Source of the DNA: Massariosphaeria phaeospora
Lineage: Eukaryota; Ascomycota; Dothideomycetes; Pleosporales
Length of the DNA: 64,000 nucleotides
Reading direction: 5' to 3'
Assembly: GCA_011032825.1 (NCBI GenBank)
Contig: JAADJZ010000002.1
Span: forward strand, 1,302,001-1,366,000
The position numbers and the translations under genes are program-made. Shown piece after piece: positions 57,365 to 64,000 of this stretch (position 1 is its first letter; every line of letters starts with the position of its first letter). The notes under the pieces were generated by a model. The model saw nothing but the letters and a program-made list of their open reading frames with translations, made no database searches and was not told the origin of the DNA.

Positions 57365-59165
57365 TGTGAGAGCCGTTTATCAGGATGATTTTGGTAAGTA
57401 GGAGGGTTGAGTGTGCGGGGCACGGCCAGAATGCTAGGTCGGAGAGTGCCAAGCCTCGGAGCGAATCGGCCCACTGCCTGCAAACGGCGACACCGGCGTC
57501 TCTTGTGACCCTTTCAGGGCGGGTGTAAGTGCGAACTTCCACCTAATTTCAGAATCAATACGGAATTTCAAGTGAGTAGACACTCAGGACAATAACCAAT
57601 CCAGAGAAGCTGACCTTTCGGAATCCACATACGCCAGCAGGCTTCTGCCAAACCGCGGATCACGGCTGCACAGCGCCCTCCAAATGTCTCAACGATCCTC
57701 CCGACTTCATGGAATCAGACGTAGCACCATGCATCGTGCGGATGATTGTCACTGGCAACGAGGCCCTTCACATGCCCTGGCCAGCTCACCCGCCGCACCG
57801 CCTGGTGGGGACCTTTTGCCCGATCTTCGATTGCACAAAGGTAGATGGGAATGGGGTGTCATTAGCAGGGTAAGGGCCATGTTTGAACCTCTGACGATGG
57901 TCGCCCGCTCCGATGGCGAGGCGCCGAGCAGCAACCTATCCAGCACGTACACGAAGACTTCAACACCACACTATCCATTCGAAGCCCAGCCAAGAGCGAG
58001 TGTATCCGAAGGTGTGGCTATAGCGTAGAGTAGAGCAGCACCTCGACGGGCAACACCAAGCGAACGGCTAGAGTGCGGCGCAGATCCACAGCTCATCCAC
58101 TATATACACGAAGACCTCATTACCACACGGCCCAGCCAAGGACGGGGAGTACCGGAAGGTATGCTATCGCGACGGGCAATATCAAGGCAACGGCTACAGT
58201 GCCGCTCGGCGACATAAGGCAGCATACCAGGAAGCGGGGACGCTGAGCGAAGAAGGGAGCTAATAAGAAGAACAAGAAGAAGACTAAGAGCCTAGAAAGA
58301 CCTAAGTTGTATTCAAAAGACAAGAAGATAGCTAAGTTAGTTAGCACGCTAGTGTGTAAGATAGGGGAGTTAGAGCCCCAACATAAGATGCAGGATGTTG
58401 AGGACCATCTAGTACCTCAGCTCACAATAAGTACCACTCCGCCCTTCCATCATACTCCCAACCCCCCTCCCTCCCTCTCTCCATCTCGAACCTCTCACTC
58501 GCTCACTCACCGTATCCAGCACCTTCCTCTTCCTCTTCCTCTCCACATCCTCACACAATCCATTCCACACACCAAAACCCTCCCAAACCCCTCCCAACAT
58601 CCTACCCTCCTACTTCCTACCCTCCTACTTACCTACCCTGCCAACCCAGCAATGCAGAACATCTGCGCGTGGGTTTAACTCAAGTACATTTGAACAGTGT
58701 AGACGGAGAAACTAAACTAAACTAGTGTATAGAGTGTGCAGGGGAGGGAGGGTGAGGGCTGGCGCGAAGTTTCTAAACTGAACTGGGATCTGGTGGCGAA
58801 GTGAGATGATTGATATATGGATTTGTGGCGGGATTGCGTGCTTGCTTGCTTGTTGTGCGGGACGGCACGTCGAGATCAAACCTTGGAAGGCGTCGAAACA
58901 AGCCACACAATGCATGCACATAATCCACCATTAGCGACACGCTTACGCAGTCCGGTCACACCGTGCGATGGATAATTTAATCAATGAATGTCAGTCAGGT
59001 ATAATATTATACTAAACGTCCAAGGCTACGGCACACCGACATGATGATATACATACACAGACTGAGGATCTCGAACATCATGTACATGGTATAATCTAGT
59101 CTAGTCTAGTCTATACACACAACTCTACATAGCACAGCATATCATACACACACATCCCTCCCGCT
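57365..59165. other. gene-poor region with low-complexity DNA
   Basis: Holds the F-box promoter, a tandem duplication (57939-58225), an AAG-rich purine tract (about 58255-58330), a CCT/CTC-rich tract (about 58440-58660) and a TCTAG repeat with AT-rich DNA near 59095-59110, next to the MRP51 3' end. No gene is recognised. Confidence 0.5.
57939..58225 (+). repeat. diverged tandem duplication, period about 156 bp
   Basis: Copy 1 starts TCCAGCACGTACACGAAGAC (57939); copy 2 starts TCCACTATATACACGAAGAC (about 58095). Shared segments include GCCCAGCCAA, CGAAGGT/CGGAAGGT, CGACGGGCAA-A-CAA and ACGGCTA-AGTGC. Confidence 0.7.
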
Positions 59166-60881
59166 TCACTGGCGCGTTTGAGCCTCCACCGACCCCATCA
59201 GCGCCGCCAACCCCGGTTCATTATTTTCCAGCTCCTGCGGCGCAGGCGGCGCAGCATACTTGTTCTTCGACTGGGCCACTCCTGGTTTTTGCTGCTGCTC
59301 CCGCGACTCGCGCGGCGCCGCATACGTCTGGCTCTGGCTCTGCGCCCTGGCGAACCCGTCCAGCGTTCTCATAAAGTCCTGCGCCTGACCGCTCTGCTCG
59401 TCCAGCTCCTTGACACCACTCGCCCCCATGCCGCTCGACAAGCTGGCCAGCGACGCGCCGCTGTCCACGTGCTCGCGCTGGGGCGGCCGGTCGACCAGCT
59501 CGCCGCGCGCGACCTGGATTTCGGCGCCGTAGCCGCGCGTCAGCTTGAGGTGCACGCGGCCGTCGTTGGACACGACGCCGAACTGCGGCTGCACGAAGAC
59601 TTTGGCGCCGCCCGCGGTTTTGATGTCGAGGTGCTCGAGGTCGTAGGCCTGGGCAGCGTTGATGCGCACGTTGGGAGCTTGGTATTCATCGTTGGCGGCG
59701 AAGCCGCCGACGCCGAGACGCGCTTGCAGTTCACGGGAGATGCCGTTGCTGCGGGGCTGGAGGACGCGGGCGGTGACGGGGGTGGGGAGAGCTTGAGGGC
59801 CGAGGATGGGGTGGTTGGCGAGGTAGGCGTTGGTGCGCATGTAGCCGAGACCGGCGGAAGGGTGGGTGCTGCTGGGCGTTGTTTCGTCGGTGAACTTGTA
59901 CTTGTCGACAACGTTGGTGGTTTTGTCCTGTGCGTAGGAGGTGGGTTTGAGCTTTATGGGGGGAAGACGGAGGAAGGGGATGATGAGTTTCTGCACGAGA
60001 TCGGAGTTGAGCGGATCGGCGGCGGTCTGGCGGCGGAGCTTCTTGATGCCGGCGTCGATGTCTGCCTCAGAGATAGTTAACCGCTCCTGCGCTTCTTGTT
60101 CGGCTTTTTGCGAATCGAGGGGCACAGATTCGGACTGCCGCGATGCGAATTCTCGCTTCGTGTAGATTGCGCTCTTGACGTACTCGGCTAGATAGACGTT
60201 GAACTCTTGGCGGCGAGCGGAAATTTCTTTGGATATGTAGGACGTGAATTCGTCTGCACTCATACCGGGCAGCCAGGGGCCTTCATGCTTCCATCGGCGG
60301 CTGCTGCGTAGGGCCGTGTTCGCAGGTGGCGGGGTGAAGGGTGCGAACGACTTGTTCTCAGCGTTGCGTTTCGCGCTCTGCTTGATCGCTTCCAAGTATG
60401 CGCCGGCTGCGTCCTGGCCCTCGTCGACGCCGTATGCGGTGACGTCGCCGTGGTGCTCGAAGGCGCTCCTCGGCTCCAGGACCGTCAGATCCGTATTGCC
60501 CAACTTGCCCATGCCCTTCAACATCGGAATGCCCATCTCTTCCCACTTCTGCCGTGTCCGCACATGGTCGGCGGCCGAGTCGAAGTCGGTGATGTGCTCA
60601 ACCGTGTCCAGCTGCTTCACCCTGACGACGGGGTCGCTCGCCTGGAGGATGCGCGACCGCGCGGGCAGCGGCCGTTTGAGACCCCAATCGCCGCGCGCGA
60701 GAGAACTGGGCGTGGTTGCGATGGCCTGGTGGGTGGGGTAAGGCGTGGTCGCGGTATCGGACGAGCCCCGGTTGCTGGTGGGGGCGACGTTGGGCTGCGG
60801 AAGCGGGTTCGGCAGCGAGAACAGGCGCGAGTTGCGCAGCAGATTGGCCGTGGGCGAGAGACTCTGTCGCCGGAGAGCCAT
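59166..60881 (-). CDS. MRP51: mitochondrial small ribosomal subunit protein MRP51 (bS1m)
   Basis: Single exon, 571 aa from the ATG at 60881 (MALRRQSLSPTANLLRNSRL). The family signature SLARGDWGLKRPLP lies near residue 60, followed by ITDFDSAADHVRTRQKWEE and the conserved FAPFTPPP and MSADEFTSYISKE segments. The Arg/Ser/Leu-rich N-terminus fits a mitochondrial targeting peptide. MRP51 belongs to the mitochondrial 37S subunit and helps translation of mitochondrial mRNAs. The C-terminal 150 residues are low-complexity (Gln, Ser, Ala rich), as in other filamentous fungi. An in-frame ATG 200 bp upstream (61082) is ignored because the protein similarity starts at MALRRQS. Confidence 0.9.
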   Translation of the reverse strand: MALRRQSLSPTANLLRNSRLFSLPNPLPQPNVAPTSNRGSSDTATTPYPTHQAIATTPSSLARGDWGLKRPLPARSRILQASDPVVRVKQLDTVEHITDFDSAADHVRTRQKWEEMGIPMLKGMGKLGNTDLTVLEPRSAFEHHGDVTAYGVDEGQDAAGAYLEAIKQSAKRNAENKSFAPFTPPPANTALRSSRRWKHEGPWLPGMSADEFTSYISKEISARRQEFNVYLAEYVKSAIYTKREFASRQSESVPLDSQKAEQEAQERLTISEADIDAGIKKLRRQTAADPLNSDLVQKLIIPFLRLPPIKLKPTSYAQDKTTNVVDKYKFTDETTPSSTHPSAGLGYMRTNAYLANHPILGPQALPTPVTARVLQPRSNGISRELQARLGVGGFAANDEYQAPNVRINAAQAYDLEHLDIKTAGGAKVFVQPQFGVVSNDGRVHLKLTRGYGAEIQVARGELVDRPPQREHVDSGASLASLSSGMGASGVKELDEQSGQAQDFMRTLDGFARAQSQSQTYAAPRESREQQQKPGVAQSKNKYAAPPAPQELENNEPGLAALMGSVEAQTRQ

Positions 60882-61583
60882 GGCGATGCGACAGCCGCGT
60901 GGGGGCGGTGTGGGCGGCCGAAGTGACGGATGTCGTGTTTTCCTGCAGTCTGGGAGAAATCGTGAAGTTCGCCGGTCGGACTTACGTAGCGCCGGCTTGG
61001 CGCCAGTCCATCCAGAGAGCTTATCCCAACCGTCCGTCCGGTCTTGCATCTGCTGCAGCATATCCAATATGTAGATGCACATCCCTGTACTGGTTAGCTC
61101 AGAATAATGTACCCTACATCATTTGGTGGAATTCACCCTCCGTTGCATCAATCGCTATTCACCCTGGATAGAATTGTTAGACACTGCAAGCACGTTTGCA
61201 TGACTAATCACGCAAGGAGAGGACGCAGCTTTTCAGGATTGTGGTTTGATTTCAAGTGCGAACAGTACGGTGTACGGCGCATGACTTTCTCTAGCTATCT
61301 TCTTCTTCGTCTGCTTCATCAGCCCGACCGAGCGATCCACCACCTAACCGACGCTCTCCCTTCAGACATTCATTCCGCATCCCCAAATCCGGCGATTCAA
61401 CTTAATCAACTCCCAGGTACAAGGCACGTATGCAGTGCTGAGGTGGTCCGTTCCGGCTACGTCGGCCTGAAATAGGTAACGTAGGTACTGAGTTCATCTT
61501 ACAGCGCTGGACGCTAGGATAGGGGGTTGTGGACGATTTTCGCGTAAAAGACATGGATCCTTTTGGTGCTTCGAGGGACAGCT
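60882..61583. other. intergenic region, MRP51 promoter and Rtr1 3' flank
   Basis: Both neighbours are on the minus strand. A plus frame at 61107-61475 has no motif. Nothing further is recognised. Confidence 0.5.
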
Positions 61584-62855
61584 TCAGGTGGGCAGATTCT
61601 TGTCCGAGTCGTGCTCGTCGTGCTTGCGCTGGTCGATGTTGCCTTGGTTGTTTCCGTCGATGTGGCGTTGCTGGTTTCCGTCGATGTGGCCTTGCTGGTT
61701 CTCATCGGTGATGGCTTGCTGGTTCTTGTCGATTTCGCCTTGTTCTTGCTCGCCGATGTCGCCTTGCTGGTGCTCGTCGATGTCGCCTTGTTCTTGCTCG
61801 TCGATGTCGCCTTGTTCTTGCTCGTCGAAATTGTCGTCGTGGGAGAGCAGGGTCGAATTCGGCACGTGCCCCTCAATTGCCAGATGCGAGTACCCAGTGT
61901 CGGAGAGAGTAGGAGGCTCGGGAGGCGCACTCGCGACATTCTCCCTGATGCGGTCTTGGAGGAGGTCTTTGTTGGCTTTGCTGAGACGACCTTTTTCTCC
62001 GCGCTCGGCAGCGAGATCAGCTAAGGCATCATCGCGGGCAGCCCAAGCCGCTGCAGCGTCCTCGCCCTCGACTGCGACTGCTGGGCCGGCGTCGGGTTTC
62101 TTGAGCAGCAGTGGCAGGGACCTGAGCTCCTCGGGCTTGTCCACCATGAGGTCGATGTTGTTGCCGACGCCTCCCAGACGCATCCACGCAGGCTCCTCGT
62201 TCAGCTGCACCTTGACGTAGAGGGCTCGACGCGCGCAGTCTTTGGAGCACCACATCTCGACGACCTTCCTGTCGACGATGTCGAGGCCGTGGTCGGTGCG
62301 GATGACCTGCTTGGGTGCGTTGGACCGCGCCTTGCCCTTCGAGCCCGGGCACAAGGTGTAGCCGCACTTGTTGACGATGTTGCGCTCCTCGATCAGCGAG
62401 TCGTAGTCGGCCGGCGTGAAGGGGATGATGGCCTCGCGGAAGTGGCGCGCGTCGGCGGCGGAGGGGTTGGCGGGGTCCGCGTCGGGCGCCGTGGGCAGCT
62501 CCATGAGGGCGAGGACGGCCTCCAGCACGTCGCGCTCGACCTCCTTCCGGTTCTGGATGTCGTTGGCGCGGTTGAGCGCGTTCTCGCGGTCGCAGTCGCG
62601 GGGGTTTCTCAGCCGGGCCATGACCCCCGGCTTGTTGGTCTGCTGGAAGGGCGCCATGAGCCGCAGCATGGCGGGCGCGCGGTGGTCGCGGGTGGGCGTG
62701 GTGAGAGGCGAGGTGAGGGGGAAGAGGGGGCGGTCGCAGTCCCCTTGTTTGGCGGGGACGGATGTAGTAGAACTTGTGCTCTCCCTGGCTGGTGGCGGAG
62801 CGTCGGCGGGGGCTTGGCGCGGGCGGGGGCTTTTCGAAGTGGCTGCTGGCTGCAT
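61584..62855 (-). CDS. RTR1: RNA polymerase II CTD phosphatase Rtr1 (RPAP2 family)
   Basis: Rtr1/RPAP2 binds RNA polymerase II, removes Ser5 phosphate from the CTD and aids polymerase import. Single exon, 423 aa from the ATG at 62855 (MQPAATSKSPRPRQAPADAP). The diagnostic zinc-binding region is C164-x4-C169 (NKCGYTLCPG), then a variable segment and C203-x3-C207 (MWCSKDCARRALYVKVQL). The preceding helix ANDIQNRKEVERDVLEAVLAL is typical. The C-terminus has eight 8-residue repeats of the type D-E-x-x-Q-G-D-I (DNA 61635-61826), a species-specific low-complexity tail. Later Met codons (62667 or 62652) are alternative starts. Divergent from the SH3 gene. Confidence 0.85.
   Translation of the reverse strand: MQPAATSKSPRPRQAPADAPPPARESTSSTTSVPAKQGDCDRPLFPLTSPLTTPTRDHRAPAMLRLMAPFQQTNKPGVMARLRNPRDCDRENALNRANDIQNRKEVERDVLEAVLALMELPTAPDADPANPSAADARHFREAIIPFTPADYDSLIEERNIVNKCGYTLCPGSKGKARSNAPKQVIRTDHGLDIVDRKVVEMWCSKDCARRALYVKVQLNEEPAWMRLGGVGNNIDLMVDKPEELRSLPLLLKKPDAGPAVAVEGEDAAAAWAARDDALADLAAERGEKGRLSKANKDLLQDRIRENVASAPPEPPTLSDTGYSHLAIEGHVPNSTLLSHDDNFDEQEQGDIDEQEQGDIDEHQQGDIGEQEQGEIDKNQQAITDENQQGHIDGNQQRHIDGNNQGNIDQRKHDEHDSDKNLPT
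61635..61826. repeat. 24-bp minisatellite coding the Rtr1 tail
   Basis: Eight units of 24 bp encode DEQEQGDI-like octapeptides. The first units are near-identical and later ones diverge (DENQQGHI, DGNQQRHI, DGNNQGNI). The reading frame is kept throughout. Confidence 0.85.
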
Positions 62856-63315
62856 GACGGCAGCACGGCCACCATCACGACGACGACCGACGACCGACGA
62901 CCGACGACACCCACCGCCCCCCTCCTGCGCTGCCCTTCCACGCCCGCTTCTTGCTCCCGCCCGCCGCTGTAGGACGGGCTGCTGCCACCGGTGAGGCTCG
63001 CGCTTTGTCCCTGCTCTTGCCGTGCCCTCCTGCCGAGCTGACGTCGCCGCGCGGCAGCCCCCAGGCACGCAAAATCCCGATCCCTCCACCAGCATCTGCT
63101 TCTGCCCGCGCCGACGAGGGCTCCTGGAGCGGCCGTTGCGACGTGGGATATAGACGTCTCCGCGTCCACGACCATCGCCTTCGCGGCCTCCGAAGCTGCC
63201 GACGTGCCTCGGCGGCGACACCGGCGTCCAATCCTCATTGCGTTCCTCGCAGGCTTCCCAGACTGCTCTGTGCCCGGTGGCTGCTCCGTCGCCCCGCAGT
63301 CAATCGCCGACCGCC
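62856..63315. promoter_or_regulatory. shared divergent promoter, Rtr1 / SH3 protein
   Basis: 460 bp between divergent starts, including a CGACCGA-type short tandem repeat at about 62877-62908. GC-rich. No clear TATA box. Confidence 0.45.
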
Positions 63316-64000
63316 ATGCCGCACTTCAAGGTCAAGGCCATCTACGACTATGCGTCGCCCCACGACGACGACCTCAAGTTCCCGGCCGGCCAGATCATAA
63401 CCGTGACCGAGGAGGAGGATGCCGACTGGTATGTGGGCGAGTACGTCGACGACAGCGGCACCAAGCACGACGGCCTGTTTCCGCGCAACTTCGTCGACAA
63501 GTACGAGCCAGCGCCGCCGCCCCGGCCGAATAGGGCGTCGCGGTACAAGCCGCTGGAGCAGCCAGCCGACGCGGTCGTGGCACCTCCGACGCCCCTGATA
63601 CCGCTGCCTGAGCCAGCCCCCTTCGAGCACGAGGAACTGCAGACGCCGAAGCCCCAGGCGGCACCGGTCGAGCTTGCTCCGCCTCAACTCCCGCCGACAT
63701 CGCCCATCGCGGTCGAGAGCCCGAGGTCCCCGGAACCTGTGCGATCTTCTGAGGTTGTGCAGGACCCTGTGCCAGCCCCAAAGCCAGTGGCAGCCGCCCC
63801 CGCTGCGAAGAAGGCGCCGCCCCCGGTGGCCGCCAAGTCGAGTTCGTTCCTGGACCGCATTGCTGCTTTCAATGCCCCTACTGCGGCACCAATCCAGCCC
63901 TTCAAGCCGAGCGGCGGACCTCCGGCGTCGTTCATCAAGAAGCCGTTTGTTGCTCCGCCCCCGAGCCGCAATGCCTATGTGCCACCGCCGCGCGAGGCTC
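63316..64000 (+). CDS. BBC1: SH3-domain actin-patch protein, Bbc1/Mti1-like (5' part, cut by window end)
   Basis: The frame is open from the ATG at 63316 to the window edge (228 codons). Residues 4-62 are an SH3 domain: FKVKAIYDYASPHDDDLKF, DADWYVGEY and GLFPRNFVDKY contain the AIYDY, WY-x-GE and FP-x-NFV ligand-binding positions. After a Pro-rich linker comes SSFLDRIAAFNAP, then FIKKPFVAPPPSRNAYVPPP, which is characteristic of Bbc1/Mti1. That protein binds type I myosin and Las17/WASP and restrains actin assembly at endocytic patches. The rest lies outside the window, including any introns. Confidence 0.85.
   Translation, partial: MPHFKVKAIYDYASPHDDDLKFPAGQIITVTEEEDADWYVGEYVDDSGTKHDGLFPRNFVDKYEPAPPPRPNRASRYKPLEQPADAVVAPPTPLIPLPEPAPFEHEELQTPKPQAAPVELAPPQLPPTSPIAVESPRSPEPVRSSEVVQDPVPAPKPVAAAPAAKKAPPPVAAKSSSFLDRIAAFNAPTAAPIQPFKPSGGPPASFIKKPFVAPPPSRNAYVPPPREA

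Noticed and set aside
59178..60080. 300-codon plus-strand frame opposite MRP51
   Set aside because: Arg/Leu/Val-rich shadow of the MRP51 coding strand with no motif.
60882..61083. Upstream in-frame start for MRP51 at 61082
   Set aside because: Family similarity and the targeting-peptide-like start begin at MALRRQS (60881).
61588..62972. Several long plus-strand frames opposite Rtr1
   Set aside because: Low-complexity shadows of the Rtr1 frame, including its repeat tail.
1..64000. CRISPR arrays, operons, ribosome binding sites, bacterial insertion sequences
   Set aside because: The genes are intron-bearing and fungal; no regularly spaced direct repeats or bacterial signals were seen.

Overview
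The window looks like nuclear DNA of a filamentous ascomycete (Pezizomycotina, probably Dothideomycetes). Genes are short, with 50-90 bp GT-AG introns. The recognisable proteins are typical fungal ones: EMC4, a beta-adaptin, the mitochondrial ribosomal protein MRP51, Rtr1, an SH3 protein of the Bbc1/Mti1 type, a DHA1-type transporter, a class II peroxidase and a NACHT/STAND receptor relic. No bacterial operon features are visible. The taxonomic placement is inference.

Layout. Both ends are dense and conserved: EMC4(-), beta-adaptin(+) and a GFA-fold protein(-) at 0.9-6.7 kb; MRP51(-), Rtr1(-) and an SH3 protein(+, cut by the window end) at 59-64 kb. The 52 kb between them is an accessory region with few intact genes and many relics: short fragments of RSE1 (9.5 kb) and of an RRM protein (10.0 kb), a class II peroxidase (14.2 kb), a complete but inactivated hAT transposon (21.85-25.47 kb) inserted in the 3' end of a host gene, a NACHT pseudogene (25.6-26.6 kb), an MFS transporter (27.1-28.8 kb), a U6 snRNA locus (36.4 kb), degenerate tandem repeats (45.9-47.2 kb) and an F-box pseudogene (56-57.4 kb).

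Most interesting content. Six genes in the accessory region (16.5, 31.5, 33.0, 36.8, 51.1 and 52.5 kb) share a motif set I do not recognise as a named family: a Cys in a predicted helix, a His 47-56 residues later, then [VI]-[VIL]-D-x-[ST]-x-x-Q-[FY]-[GN] with Asp and Gln always five apart. Five of the six carry a phase-1 intron 17-18 codons after the Cys. Three (31.5-38.1 kb) have N-terminal MYND-type zinc-finger cysteines. The Cys-His-Asp order resembles papain-like or NlpC/P60/transglutaminase folds, so this may be a locally expanded family of cysteine-enzyme-like proteins. Two copies are intact; four are broken by single-base losses or CAA-to-TAA type nonsense changes.

Decay. The hAT transposase frame and the NACHT relic contain many in-frame TAG/TAA stops and, where I followed the frame, almost no TGA. 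This is what C-to-T/G-to-A mutation of repeats (RIP-like) would give. All exon boundaries were placed by eye from reading frame and splice consensus; no alignment or database search was run.
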